A stretch of 64,000 bases of DNA, taken from positions 1 through 64,000 of the forward strand of contig JAQBYJ010000006.1 of NCBI GenBank assembly GCA_027622555.1, written 5' to 3'. The position numbers and the translations under genes are program-made. The DNA is from Verrucomicrobiota bacterium (lineage in GTDB: Bacteria; Verrucomicrobiota; Verrucomicrobiia; Opitutales; UBA2995). Shown here in pieces: positions 8,674 through 18,562 of the stretch; positions within the stretch are counted from its first letter, which is position 1, and each line of letters starts with the position of its first letter. The notes beneath the pieces are model-generated. The model searched no databases, was not told where the DNA came from, and saw only the letters and a program-made list of their open reading frames with translations.

Positions 8674-9762
8674 CTATTCTTCTGCAATAGGCAGTCTCAG
8701 AATCACCCGCGTACCTTCCCCAGGGTGACTGTTGATGGAAAGGGTTCCACCGTATATACTACAAAGTTTTTGAACAATAGACAGACCCAGGCCAAGCCCT
8801 TGCTGCTCCTGTTCTTCCCGGTTTAGTTGAATAAAAGGACCCAAAGAAGAAATTTGCTCCCGACGCATACCATGACCCCGGTCCTCAATTGCAATGACGT
8901 AAAAAGGTTCATCAACAATTGTGTTCAGATTTATCCGGGTATTACTCCTGGAAAATTTTAAAGCGTTATCCAGCAATTGGTATAACATAAAAGAGAAATC
9001 TTCATCTGAAACTGCCAAGGTCGCAGGTAACAAAAACAAAGTTATGTCTCCCTTCCTTCGGGAATAACGGCTGTATAGTTTTTCAAGGAGTGGCCTTAAT
9101 GATTTTGGCTCAATTTTATATCGGGCGCTAGCTTGCTTATCAGATAATTGCTCCCGGTTAAAATCGATCTGAAGTTCGAGATAGCGCACATAATTAATCA
9201 CCGTTTGTAGCATCCGTTCGCCAGATTGTAGAATGAGTGCGCTGAAATCCCGAACCTCCGAAGGATTCAATATCAAAGCATTCTCTTTCATCATCGCTGC
9301 AAATCCAAGAATTCCATTCAGGGGAGTCTTAAATTCATGCGGCACTTTGCCTACAAGGTTCATCCGAACCTGATCGAGGGATTCCGAGATTATTCTGAAT
9401 CGTTCCAGAAGTGAACGAATACGCTTTACCAGTACAGCCGCGTCAAAAGGTGTTGCGACGAAATCGTCAGCCCCAAGACTAAAACCTCTCTCCCTATCAC
9501 CGCTTTCGTTTCGACCGGTTAGAAAAATAAAAGGTGTAAGTATCAATCGGTCATTGTTTCGAAGTATTTCCAACACCTCGAATCCATCCTTAACAGGCAG
9601 CACAATATCGCACAATATCAAATCGGGCTTTTCCTCTTCCGCAATTGTTACACCCGCTTCACCGTCGGCGGCTTCAATCACCTCAAAACCCTCAATCCTT
9701 AATAGGTCTACCAAAGGAATCCGGACAGATGCTTCATCTTCAATGACCAGGATTTTTGACAT
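8674..9762 (-). CDS. response regulator receiver/histidine kinase fusion protein
   Basis: A 362-residue cytoplasmic protein: receiver domain at residues 3-118, with acidic pocket and phospho-acceptor Asp52 in LILCDIVLP; dimerisation/phosphotransfer domain with His142 in HEFKTPLNG; and HATPase domain with N box DNALKFS, G1 IEDRGHGM and G2 GLGLSIV. The usual receiver lysine before PF is a threonine (Thr104 in FVATPFD), which may alter phosphorylation-induced signalling. There is no sensor or membrane domain, so input probably comes by phosphotransfer to Asp52 or by protein contact. No cognate regulator is adjacent. It is transcribed toward the prohibitin-like gene 120 bases downstream. Confidence 0.88.
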   Translation of the reverse strand: MSKILVIEDEASVRIPLVDLLRIEGFEVIEAADGEAGVTIAEEEKPDLILCDIVLPVKDGFEVLEILRNNDRLILTPFIFLTGRNESGDRERGFSLGADDFVATPFDAAVLVKRIRSLLERFRIISESLDQVRMNLVGKVPHEFKTPLNGILGFAAMMKENALILNPSEVRDFSALILQSGERMLQTVINYVRYLELQIDFNREQLSDKQASARYKIEPKSLRPLLEKLYSRYSRRKGDITLFLLPATLAVSDEDFSFMLYQLLDNALKFSRSNTRINLNTIVDEPFYVIAIEDRGHGMRREQISSLGPFIQLNREEQEQQGLGLGLSIVQKLCSIYGGTLSINSHPGEGTRVILRLPIAEE

Positions 9763-9808
9763 ACCAGGAAGGGGTGATTGGATTATTGATTGCTTTGGTC
9801 AAGTTGAC

Positions 9809-10813
9809 TCAACGAAACCGTTCAACGAATCCCACTTTGCGCTGTACCTTTGACAAAATTTTGTAGGCTTTCTTTTGAGCGACTTCGGCCCCAGCCTTAA
9901 GCACACTATCCAGATAGGTTTTATCTTCAACCACCTCTATGAAACGTTCACGAATCGGTCTCAATCCTTCGACAACTACCTCCCCAACCGCTTTCTTAAA
10001 ATCTCCATAGCCTTTTCCGACAAACTCCATTTCATGTTCTTCGACAGATTTTCCTGAGAAACCAGCCATGATTGAAAGTAGATTAGTGATCCCGCCTTTA
10101 TCTGGGTCCGATTTAACTTCCGAACCTGAGTCGGTGACGGAGCGCGCAATTTTTTTACGGATCTGATCAGGATCGTCGGTAAGTAATATGTAGGCACCTT
10201 GATTGTCGTCGGACTTGGACATCTTTCGCGTTGGATCTTGCAAAGACAACACCCGGGCACCGGTAGTGGCTATTTGAGGTTCCGGAATTTTAAATGTCTC
10301 AGAATAGGTATGGTTGAAACGCTCGGCAACATTCCGAGCCAACTCCAGATGCTGCTTCTGATCTTCGCCCACTGGCACAAGGTCCGCATTGTATAAAAGA
10401 ATATCTGCTGCCATTAATACCGGGTAAAACAATAGACCGGAATTAACGGGCGCTCCTTTGGCCGTTTTTTCTTTAAATTGGGTCATTCGCTGGAGCTCGC
10501 CGAGAGGAGTCAAACAACCGAGCACCCAGGCAAGGTCAGCGTGGCCCACAACATGTGACTGAATAAATAGGGTACACCTTTCAGGATCCAATCCACAGGC
10601 AATGTATTGAGCGACCAATGACCGTGTCCGCAGTCTCAATTCAGAGGGAACATACGGAACAGTAATCGCGTGCATATCCACCAAAGGAAACAGGCAGTCG
10701 TGATCATCCAAAAGAGAACCCCATTGTTTGATAGCTCCCAGATAATTTCCTATGGTAAGAATACCTGTCGGCTGGGCAGCGGTTAAAACCGTTTTTCGAT
10801 CTGAATCACTCAT
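9809..10813 (-). CDS. trpS: tryptophanyl-tRNA synthetase
   Basis: A 334-residue class I aminoacyl-tRNA synthetase that charges tRNA-Trp. The HIGH-type motif is in PTGILTIGNYLGA near residue 15, the family motif GEDQKQHLELARNVAERFN lies midway, and the KMSKS loop is RKMSKSDDNQG near residue 195. Length equals the bacterial norm. It lies between the receiver/kinase gene and rny on the same strand, with gaps of 46 and 82 bases. Confidence 0.96.
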   Translation of the reverse strand: MSDSDRKTVLTAAQPTGILTIGNYLGAIKQWGSLLDDHDCLFPLVDMHAITVPYVPSELRLRTRSLVAQYIACGLDPERCTLFIQSHVVGHADLAWVLGCLTPLGELQRMTQFKEKTAKGAPVNSGLLFYPVLMAADILLYNADLVPVGEDQKQHLELARNVAERFNHTYSETFKIPEPQIATTGARVLSLQDPTRKMSKSDDNQGAYILLTDDPDQIRKKIARSVTDSGSEVKSDPDKGGITNLLSIMAGFSGKSVEEHEMEFVGKGYGDFKKAVGEVVVEGLRPIRERFIEVVEDKTYLDSVLKAGAEVAQKKAYKILSKVQRKVGFVERFR

Positions 10814-10895
10814 AGCAGTAAAAGCGAATCAGCAAGGCAGAGTTTAATTTTCTGTTCAACCATTAAGCCAGTAAGGATTTTGATATCACCAATGC

Positions 10896-12422
10896 CTAAG
10901 TGGCTGTCTCTGTAAATCGTTGTTCTCGAATAACTGTCACCTTGATGGTGCTGGGATATTGAAGTTCCTCTTCAATGCGGTTTCGAATCTTCAGAGCGAT
11001 CATTCGGGCATCTTTTTCCTGGACTTTTTCGGGCGCGACCATAACGCGAATCTCGCGTCCGGCTTGAATGGCAAATACTTCGGAAACACCTTCTATATCT
11101 TTCGCTATCGCCTCCAAGCGAACCAGACGTTTTGCATAAGCATCCAGTGATTCAACGCGCGCGCCAGGACGGGTGGCAGATACTGAGTCAGCGATCATGA
11201 GAAGCGGAGCATACAGACTAGTTGGCTCCACTTCTTTGTGATGGGCTGCAACAGCATTAGCGACCGATTCGTTTTCGCCATAGTTACGCAATATTTTGGC
11301 AGCCATCATGGCGTGGCTACCTTCATATTCGTGTTCCACAGCTTTTCCAATATCGTGCAATAGCCCGGCTCTTTTTGCGAGGTTAGGATCTAAGCCCAAC
11401 TCGGAAGCCAACATGGAACAAATGTATGCGCATTCGATCGAGTGGTCCAAAGTGTTTTGATTAAATGAATAACGGTACTTAAGTTTCCCAAGCAGGCTCA
11501 GTACTTCATTGGGGATTCCGGTAAGGTTTAATTTCTGTACGGCCTGTTCCCCGTATTGGAAAACCAAGTTATCAATCTCATCTTGTCCCTTTTGGATAGA
11601 CTCTTCTATGCTCGCCGGATGAATCCGACCATCTTTAACCAATAGCTCAAGAGCGACACGGGCCGCTTCACGCCTGACAGGATCGAAACATGAAATAAGA
11701 ACACTGCCGGGAACTTCGTCGATCATTAGAGTAACACCTGTAAGTGCTTCGAATGCTTTTATATTCCTGCCTTCTTTTCCAATAATTCGACCTTTCATCT
11801 CATCGTTCGGAAGAACTACAGTCGAGGCTGCATTGCTGGAATCTGGTGTGCTGGCGATTCGTTGCATCGTTGTAAGAATGATGCGTTGTGCCTCACGCTG
11901 AACTTCCAGATCAGACTTGGCTAATAAACGCTGACGCATATCCCGAAGTTCGTCCTCGCACTCTTTGCGAACCTCATCTTCCAGCCGCCGCCGAATATCT
12001 TCAGGATTAAGCTGAGCAACTTCCTCGAGTTTCGTTCGATACGCCGCAGACGTCTCCAGGATAGTTTTCCCTCGGTTATTGAGATCAGCATCCCGCACTG
12101 AAAACTCCTCCAAGCGACTTTCGAGATCGAGAGCTATGTCATTCGCATTTGCTTCCTTAGCAGCCAGAATTCGTTCTCGCTCAGACAACTCGGCCTGAAG
12201 GCGTTGAATGTCCTGCGTCAGATCCTGACGTTCTTGCTTGATTTGCAGGGAAGCCTCAGCGATTAGCTGTTTGCAATCAACAGAAGCTTCTTTGCGCGCG
12301 AGTTCAACAATGTTGGCTGCTTCTACCCGCGCATTCGATCGATATCGAACGGTTAGTATCCACCCAGCCAAAATTCCTATCGCGACTCCAATTACACCTA
12401 AGAATAGCGTGTTCGGGTCCAT
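10896..12422 (-). CDS. rny: ribonuclease Y
   Basis: A 508-residue membrane-anchored endoribonuclease that initiates mRNA decay. One N-terminal membrane helix (residues about 5-25), a long coiled coil to about 185, a KH RNA-binding domain (GRIIGKEGRNIKAFEALTG near 210-228), then an HD domain with metal-binding HD in LLHDIGKAVEHEYEGSHA and the His of LDHSIECAY. Length matches the family. The window also carries rng (RNase G-type), so two distinct RNA-decay nucleases are encoded close together. Confidence 0.96.
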   Translation of the reverse strand: MDPNTLFLGVIGVAIGILAGWILTVRYRSNARVEAANIVELARKEASVDCKQLIAEASLQIKQERQDLTQDIQRLQAELSERERILAAKEANANDIALDLESRLEEFSVRDADLNNRGKTILETSAAYRTKLEEVAQLNPEDIRRRLEDEVRKECEDELRDMRQRLLAKSDLEVQREAQRIILTTMQRIASTPDSSNAASTVVLPNDEMKGRIIGKEGRNIKAFEALTGVTLMIDEVPGSVLISCFDPVRREAARVALELLVKDGRIHPASIEESIQKGQDEIDNLVFQYGEQAVQKLNLTGIPNEVLSLLGKLKYRYSFNQNTLDHSIECAYICSMLASELGLDPNLAKRAGLLHDIGKAVEHEYEGSHAMMAAKILRNYGENESVANAVAAHHKEVEPTSLYAPLLMIADSVSATRPGARVESLDAYAKRLVRLEAIAKDIEGVSEVFAIQAGREIRVMVAPEKVQEKDARMIALKIRNRIEEELQYPSTIKVTVIREQRFTETAT

Positions 12423-12501
12423 AATTCATTTTCAAATTCAAGTCCAAAAAGAATATACTACCTGTGCCATCAACGATTTAGGTCAATTTAAAACGTAGAT
12501 T

Positions 12502-12521
12502 TTAGGGTTCCAAAACCCTAA
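12502..12521. other. short inverted repeat between rny and rodA
   Basis: An 8-bp perfect stem (TTAGGGTT with AACCCTAA) and a 4-nt loop in the 216-base gap between the divergent rny and rodA genes. There is no T-run, so it is more likely an operator-like or mRNA leader element than a terminator. Nothing else was recognised in this gap. Confidence 0.4.
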
Positions 12522-12638
12522 GTAATACTGGTAAAAACACTTAATAATCTGAGTTTCACACAAAGATTACATAAAATCGCCCGTCGGTTGTGATACTCAT
12601 TCTGTATCAATCGCTGACCGGGTCCACTGCCTATCCTT

Positions 12639-13901
12639 TTGATATCCGAAATAATCCAGTCCATTTTTAATCCCAGTACCCGATCAAGGTCAGGATCCAA
12701 CACAGGTCTGAACCGAGAGGATCACCCGCGCTGGGATTGGATAAGCCCAGTCTGTATTTTCCTGTTGGCGATCGGTGGCGTGTTTTTTATCTATAGTGCA
12801 CAATTGAATTCCTCCCCCCCACTCTCACAGTGGAAAATGCAGGTTGTGTGGATCTTCCTTGGAACCTTTGTGTATATAATCGTTTCTTTCATCGATTACG
12901 ACATCTTCATGAAGTACAGCCACTGGTTGTACCTATTAACCCTCGGCCTCCTGGCATTTGTCTATTTTTTCGGACTTGAGCGGGACGGAGCCACTCGGTG
13001 GATAGACCTTGGATTCTTCAATTTCCAGCCCTCAGAAGTGGCAAAAATCTCGGTCATGGTTAGTGTTTCGAGCATTCTTGCGAGATCGGAAATCGGCAAG
13101 ATAAAGGAATCCTTGACCGCTCTGGAAAAAGTTGCCTTGGTTGTGCTAATCCCAATGGCACTGGTTCTGGCACAACCCGATTTGGGTACTTCTTTGGTTC
13201 TTATCCCCATGGTACTCGGTCTGTTATATATTTCCAATTTATCAATGCAGTTTTTCATAACTGTGTCATTGGCATGTGTAATGATAGTCGGAATCGTCAT
13301 GTGGGATGTTTACCGCTACTATAGTTTTTTAGAATCCAATGATTACACCCCGACTAGCAATCTGGGTGCCTACGAAGAAGAATCTTACCTTCCCTACTTG
13401 AAGGACTACCAACGTAACCGCATCCTGACTTTTTTGATGCCGGACAAGGTGGACCCAAGAGGCAGTGGATGGAACCTGAACCAATCGCTTATATCAGTTG
13501 GTTCAGGTGGCCTAACAGGCAAAGGATGGACAGAAGGCACACAGGCGAAATTGGGTTATTTACCGCGCTCCGTAGCGCACAACGATTTTATCTTCTCCGT
13601 CCTCGCGGAGGAGAAAGGGTTTTTAGGCAGTATTACTGTTCTCAGCCTCTCAGGTATCCTATTATTGAATGGTGTTAGAATCGCCAGTAAAGCGAGAGAC
13701 CGTTTTGGTATGCTTCTCGCCGTTGGTGTGACAATAATTTTTACCATTCATATCTTTATAAATATTGGAATGACCATAGGACTGATGCCGATTACAGGAT
13801 TACCCCTGCCCTTCTTAAGTTATGGAGGCTCTTTCCTCCTGAGCTGCTGCATACTGCAAGGCATTGTTCAATCTGTATACCGTCACAGAAAAGCTTTCTA
13901 G
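12639..13901 (+). CDS. rodA: rod shape-determining SEDS protein RodA
   Basis: A 420-residue polytopic SEDS protein (FtsW/RodA/SpoVE family), the peptidoglycan glycosyltransferase of the elongation machinery. About ten membrane helices are visible. Family motifs are LGFFNFQPSEVAKISVMV, AQPDLGTSLVLIP, the periplasmic segment GWTEGTQAKLGYLP, and the C-terminal TGLPLPFLSYGGSFLL. A periplasmic loop near residues 225-265 has extra acidic and tyrosine residues. The start used is TTG at 12639; no ATG or GTG precedes the first helix, so the exact N-terminus is uncertain. No mreBCD or penicillin-binding protein gene is adjacent. RodA rather than FtsW is favoured by the short N-terminal tail. Confidence 0.88.
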   Translation: MISEIIQSIFNPSTRSRSGSNTGLNREDHPRWDWISPVCIFLLAIGGVFFIYSAQLNSSPPLSQWKMQVVWIFLGTFVYIIVSFIDYDIFMKYSHWLYLLTLGLLAFVYFFGLERDGATRWIDLGFFNFQPSEVAKISVMVSVSSILARSEIGKIKESLTALEKVALVVLIPMALVLAQPDLGTSLVLIPMVLGLLYISNLSMQFFITVSLACVMIVGIVMWDVYRYYSFLESNDYTPTSNLGAYEEESYLPYLKDYQRNRILTFLMPDKVDPRGSGWNLNQSLISVGSGGLTGKGWTEGTQAKLGYLPRSVAHNDFIFSVLAEEKGFLGSITVLSLSGILLLNGVRIASKARDRFGMLLAVGVTIIFTIHIFINIGMTIGLMPITGLPLPFLSYGGSFLLSCCILQGIVQSVYRHRKAF

Positions 13902-13996
13902 CCCTATGAAAATTTATACATTAAGTGACAATATGATATTTTGCTCAGCACAGCCAGGAATGAATACAGCCTCATTCGACAAGCACCATAAATATC

Positions 13997-15754
13997 ATGA
14001 GCGAAAATACATCGAAAGATCATCAAAACATTTCGGAATCCGAATTAGAAGACAAACTCAGGGAACCCCCGGTTGAACCGGAAACGGAACCCCTCCCTTC
14101 TCAACAGATAAAGCAGGAGGCAAGTAAGCGGGCGAAAAAATCCCGACCTCTCCTTAAACGCGTCATGAACGCGATTAAGAAAGAAAATCCAACCTTCCGT
14201 GAAGTCATCATTAATTCCGAACCCCTGGAGACACGGGTGGCTGTTCTTGAAGATGGCGTAATAGAACGATTCGAAGTCGAACGCGTAGGTGAAGACCGTT
14301 TGGTTGGCAGTGTTTTCAAAGGGAAAATTCAGAATCTCGAGCCCGGGCTGAAGGCGGCGTTCGTGGACATTGGCCAATCCAAAAATGCGTTTCTGCATTA
14401 CTGGGATATTATTCCAGCTGCCAACGATTCGACAATCGAAGTTGTTCGGCGAAATACGAAAGACCCTAATAAGAAAAATAAGAAAATCGACCTTCGAGAC
14501 ATTCCAAGTCTTTACCCAATCGGTACCGACATCGTTGTCCAAATAACTAAAGGCCAGATCGGAACCAAAGGGCCAAGAACCACTACCAATATCGCCTTAC
14601 CAGGGCGGTACCTGGTGCTCATGCCATTCAACGATCAATGTGGTATTTCCCGCAAGATAGAGGACAATAAGGAGCGGGCTCGTCTGAGGAAAGTGATCAA
14701 AGACCTGACCATTCCGGATGGAATGGGCATCATCATACGAACTGCAGGCGAGGGGAAAAAACTACGTTATTTCATTCGGGATCTCCACATTCTTTTGAAG
14801 ACATGGAATACCATGGAAAATCAGATCGATACTGAGAAAGGATCTGCCTGCCTTTACCGTGAACCGGACATCATCGGACGAACTGTCCGCGATTTTCTAA
14901 CTGAAGAAGTTGATCGTGTGTTGATAGACAACGAGAAGGATTGGGAGCAAATGCGTAACACCATTTCGGAGATCTCCAAGCGATCCATGAACAAAATCCA
15001 TTTGTTTAAAGATTCGATTCCGATCTTCGAACGCTTTAATATTGAACGCCAGATAGAGCAGACTTTTCAGCGCCGCGTCCCCCTTCCATCGGGAGGAGAA
15101 ATTGTAATCGAGGAGACTGAAGCACTTGTCGCAGTTGACGTAAACACAGGCTCTCATCGCAATAAAGATGGTAAGGACAAGAATTACATCGTTCAGGTCA
15201 ATTTGGAATCCGCATCTGAGGTAGCCCGCCAGATTAGACTCCGAAATATTGGGGGTCTTATTATCATCGACTTTATTGATATGAAAAGCCGACGGGATCG
15301 TCAGGCAGTCTACAACCGGATGCGCAAGGCAATGGAGGACGATAAGGCCAAAAACCATATTCTCCCCATTTCTCAACTCGGCATCATGCAAATGACACGC
15401 CAGAGGCAGGAGGTGAGCATTGGTACTGGGCTCTATACAGGTTGTCCTTACTGCAACGGACGAGGAATCGTAAAATCACCTCGAAGCATCAGTGTGGAAA
15501 TCCAACGACAAATCACTTCAGTCTTACGGCGTTTCAAGCCAAAAACTTCCGAAAACGGCCAAGAAGATACAGGGCTCACAATTCGTGTGATGCTCAATCC
15601 AACTGTGCTTGAACGACTCCGTAGCGAAGATGAATCCTTGTTGGTAGATATCGAACGTCTTTACGACGTGAAGCTGTCTTTCCGCGCAGATGTATCGTAC
15701 CATATGGAAAACTTCAGACTGATTAACGCTATCACAAATCAAGAATTTCGTTAA
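13997..15754 (+). CDS. rng: ribonuclease G/E family protein
   Basis: A 585-residue single-strand endoribonuclease of the RNase E/G family. After a charged, Lys- and Glu-rich tail of about 70 residues comes an S1 domain ([20 protein letters not shown], residues about 98-117), then the catalytic RNase H-like region with metal-binding acidic segments VAVDVNTGS and [11 protein letters not shown], and the zinc-link CPYCNGRG. There is no RNase E-type degradosome tail, so RNase G is the better name. It follows rodA by 95 bases, the common rodA-rng order, and ends in a strong terminator. Confidence 0.93.
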   Translation: MSENTSKDHQNISESELEDKLREPPVEPETEPLPSQQIKQEASKRAKKSRPLLKRVMNAIKKENPTFREVIINSEPLETRVAVLEDGVIERFEVERVGEDRLVGSVFKGKIQNLEPGLKAAFVDIGQSKNAFLHYWDIIPAANDSTIEVVRRNTKDPNKKNKKIDLRDIPSLYPIGTDIVVQITKGQIGTKGPRTTTNIALPGRYLVLMPFNDQCGISRKIEDNKERARLRKVIKDLTIPDGMGIIIRTAGEGKKLRYFIRDLHILLKTWNTMENQIDTEKGSACLYREPDIIGRTVRDFLTEEVDRVLIDNEKDWEQMRNTISEISKRSMNKIHLFKDSIPIFERFNIERQIEQTFQRRVPLPSGGEIVIEETEALVAVDVNTGSHRNKDGKDKNYIVQVNLESASEVARQIRLRNIGGLIIIDFIDMKSRRDRQAVYNRMRKAMEDDKAKNHILPISQLGIMQMTRQRQEVSIGTGLYTGCPYCNGRGIVKSPRSISVEIQRQITSVLRRFKPKTSENGQEDTGLTIRVMLNPTVLERLRSEDESLLVDIERLYDVKLSFRADVSYHMENFRLINAITNQEFR

Positions 15755-15773
15755 CCAATTCCTATACTTTTAT

Positions 15774-15806
15774 AAAAAAGGCTTCTGATTTTCAGAGGCC
15801 TTTTTT
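15774..15806. terminator. bidirectional intrinsic terminator
   Basis: A 15-bp stem (15774-15788 with 15792-15806, one G-T wobble), 3-nt loop, A-run on the left and T-run on the right. It serves rng and the converging inositol-monophosphatase-like gene, whose stop codon lies inside the right arm. Confidence 0.9.
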
Positions 15807-16841
15807 GTTGGATAAAGGAAAATACTCTTCCAGCAATGGCCTGAGAACCGGTTTGATAATTCTGGCCAATTCTTCATTGGCGTATCCAACCCATGAAACC
15901 GGGGCAACAGTATCGATCGGCGCGTCCACTTCCCCGCCCCAGGGAGACTCTAAAATGCAACCCGCCTCAGTTAACAGAAGCCCGGCCCCGACATCGTAAG
16001 GGTGGCAAGTTAGCGATCCAGGAACGCCAATTGAACTTAACGCTTCCGGCCTGATATCCCCAAAAAAACGATAATGTCCGACTATCAACTCGTACATTTG
16101 CCCAGCAGTACTAATGTATTGATCGTCAAAAATAACGGGTGACTTTGAATTCCCATAATAGCCAAGACCTTTCCACAGGTCCGTTTCGAAGCGAGCTATC
16201 AATTCTTTTGCCTCAGGAAAAAACTTCACGAACCCGGCCACACCGTGCTCTAAGGTTTTTGCAGAAGATGGGTTTAATGAAAAAGTAGATTGTTCCCCGC
16301 TGTCCAGGTTTAGCCGTAAGGAAACCAACCCACTTCTACCACAGCCTTTACAACCACTAATCTGATCCGAGATTCGCTGTTTAGACGTGGGGAGCTCCGT
16401 GATCATGGCTACCTCAATATCACCAACACGATTGCTTCCAAACTTCTGCGGAGCAACTCCAGCAATTACCCAGGCTGACCGTTTGTCATACATGAGTTCG
16501 CGAGTACCATCAATCGGATCAATTACGACTTTAAACAAAGTATCTTCCAAACCATAACCTGAGGGAAACAATACTGGCGCTTGATCCTCAAGACCTTCGA
16601 CTATCAGCTCGATCGGCAAGTCGTCCGGCCAATTATTTGAGAACCACTCCAGAAGAGATTCCTCGCTGAACTTATCGATCAAATAAATGGTATCTGACTC
16701 AGAAACACCACTCACTGAAGCTAGCTGTTCAGGTTCAACTGTCGATCGTAGGGAAATAACATGGTCCCTGACAGCTGTACCTAGTTCACAAAGCAGTTCT
16801 CGGATCCGCTCTTTTTCGAATTCAGTCATTGAATTATTCAA
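15792..16841 (-). CDS. inositol monophosphatase-family phosphatase
   Basis: A 349-residue member of the lithium-sensitive, Mg2+-dependent phosphatase family. The metal motif DPIDGTRELMYDKRSAWV (near residue 108) is the DPxDGT signature, and the C-terminal metal motif is in HPYDVGAGLLLTEAG. The upstream Glu of motif A appears as LIVEGLED. An insertion with four cysteines (GCKGCG region near 165) is not typical. Substrates in the family include inositol phosphate, fructose-1,6-bisphosphate and 3'-phosphoadenosine phosphate; none can be chosen here. It is the last gene of a minus-strand run after nadB (66-base gap). Confidence 0.82.
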   Translation of the reverse strand: MNNSMTEFEKERIRELLCELGTAVRDHVISLRSTVEPEQLASVSGVSESDTIYLIDKFSEESLLEWFSNNWPDDLPIELIVEGLEDQAPVLFPSGYGLEDTLFKVVIDPIDGTRELMYDKRSAWVIAGVAPQKFGSNRVGDIEVAMITELPTSKQRISDQISGCKGCGRSGLVSLRLNLDSGEQSTFSLNPSSAKTLEHGVAGFVKFFPEAKELIARFETDLWKGLGYYGNSKSPVIFDDQYISTAGQMYELIVGHYRFFGDIRPEALSSIGVPGSLTCHPYDVGAGLLLTEAGCILESPWGGEVDAPIDTVAPVSWVGYANEELARIIKPVLRPLLEEYFPLSNKKGL

Positions 16842-16907
16842 CTATTTTTAGGCCAAAGGACTGTGATGAAATCGATCTCGTAAATCTGCGGTTGAGATGA
16901 CTCATCA

Positions 16908-18512
16908 TCAATTTGGATGAATCACGGTATTGCTTACTTCGTCATTCTTATCGGGAAAATCCAGCGTAAAATGGAGCCCTCGACTCTCCTGTCTTTGTAA
17001 GGCACATTTCACAATCAACTCGCTTACTTGAATGAGGTTTCTTAATTCAAGTAAGCGAGGTTCCACCGTAAAATTCCAATAATATTCGTTGATTTCGGCT
17101 GATAAGAGCTCGATTCGTTTTTGAGCGCGTTTCAATCGTTTAGTTGATCGGACTATACCTACATAATCCCACATGGCCTTGCGCAGTTCTTCCCAATTAT
17201 GGGTAATGACAACACGTTCATCAGGATCGCTCACTTCACCATCCACCCAATCAGGCAACTCTAGAAACCCCACGGAAGATTCTTTAAGATATTTGTCTAC
17301 AGCAAAAGCCCCGTTATTTGCCATTACCAAAGCTTCCAATAAAGAGTTGCTGGCAAGTCGATTGGCGCCATGCAATCCGGTACAAGCAACTTCTCCACAA
17401 GCGTATAATCCGGGTAAATCGGTTTCTGCATCGAGATTGGTAACCACGCCCCCACAAAGATAATGAGCAGCAGGAACTATAGGTATCCAATTTTTGGAGA
17501 TGTTGATCCCCTGCTCCAGGCAAGCCGCATAAATCGATGGAAACCTTTCCTGGAGGTAATGCTCACCCTGGTGGGTTATATCGAGCCAGAGGTGAGCTGA
17601 GCCACTTTTCTTCATCTCAGCATCGATCGCTCGTGCTACAATATCACGAGGAGCAAGTTCAGCTCGCTCATCGTAGTCATCCATAAATCGATCTCCTGAT
17701 AAATTACGCAATAAGGCGCCTTCTCCTCGAACTGCTTCGCTTATAAGAAAACGCTTAGGTGAATCGGAGTAGAGTGTAGTTGGATGAAACTGAATGAACT
17801 CCATGTTCGCAACGGGAACACCTGCGCGGTAAGCCATCGCAATACCATCTCCAGTGGCAATTGATGGATTGCTTGTGAAAGGGTATACATGGCCGGCCCC
17901 ACCAGAAGCCAGCAACACAGCCTGTGCTGCAATGGTTCGAACATCTCCAGTTAACACATCTAATACATAAACGCCTACCACTCTATCTTCGGACGACTCA
18001 TTTCCAGCGGAAAGCTGCTGCATTTTTTTTTGGGTTATAAAATCGATAGCGAAAGCATGTTCAAAAGTGCTGATTAGAGGGTGATTCTCGACAGCAGAAA
18101 GTAAGGCCGTTTCAATCGCCTTTCCAGTCATATCAGCAACGTGAAGAATCCGCCTTTCCGAATGCCCACCTTCTTTACCAAGCGAAAAAGAACCTTCCTC
18201 GTGTCTTGAAAACTCGAGTCCAAGATTGATAAGCTCCTGAACGCATTGAGGGCCTTCTTTAATAATCTGACGAACTACTTTTTCATCACACAATCCGTCG
18301 CCGGCAATCAAAGTATCTTGAACATGAAGGTCTACGTCATCGGTAGCCGAAGTAACAACCGCGATACCACCCTGCGCATAATTAGTGTTCGACTCCGCAC
18401 GTTGTTTTTTCGTAATAATGGCCACTCTATGGCCAAGCTCGGCAGACTTGTAGGCGAAGCTCAAGCCGGCGATGCCGCTACCAATTACTAGAATTTCAAA
18501 TCTTTCAGCCAT
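16908..18512 (-). CDS. nadB: L-aspartate oxidase
   Basis: A 534-residue FAD enzyme that oxidises L-aspartate to iminoaspartate, the first step of de novo NAD synthesis. The FAD motif GSGIAGLSFA is at the N-terminus, followed by NTNYAQGGIA, the active-site segment EAVRGEGALLRN, HPTTLY, and the flavin-contacting GLYACGEVACTGLHGANRLASN. The C-terminal helical domain is present, and length matches NadB rather than succinate dehydrogenase. nadA and nadC are not in the window. It lies 50 bases downstream of the panC-like gene, so two cofactor-related genes are probably cotranscribed. Confidence 0.94.
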   Translation of the reverse strand: MAERFEILVIGSGIAGLSFAYKSAELGHRVAIITKKQRAESNTNYAQGGIAVVTSATDDVDLHVQDTLIAGDGLCDEKVVRQIIKEGPQCVQELINLGLEFSRHEEGSFSLGKEGGHSERRILHVADMTGKAIETALLSAVENHPLISTFEHAFAIDFITQKKMQQLSAGNESSEDRVVGVYVLDVLTGDVRTIAAQAVLLASGGAGHVYPFTSNPSIATGDGIAMAYRAGVPVANMEFIQFHPTTLYSDSPKRFLISEAVRGEGALLRNLSGDRFMDDYDERAELAPRDIVARAIDAEMKKSGSAHLWLDITHQGEHYLQERFPSIYAACLEQGINISKNWIPIVPAAHYLCGGVVTNLDAETDLPGLYACGEVACTGLHGANRLASNSLLEALVMANNGAFAVDKYLKESSVGFLELPDWVDGEVSDPDERVVITHNWEELRKAMWDYVGIVRSTKRLKRAQKRIELLSAEINEYYWNFTVEPRLLELRNLIQVSELIVKCALQRQESRGLHFTLDFPDKNDEVSNTVIHPN

Positions 18513-18562
18513 GGAACGGAAAAGGTAACGGCATTAAAGTAAAGAGTATTTGAATCCCTCGA

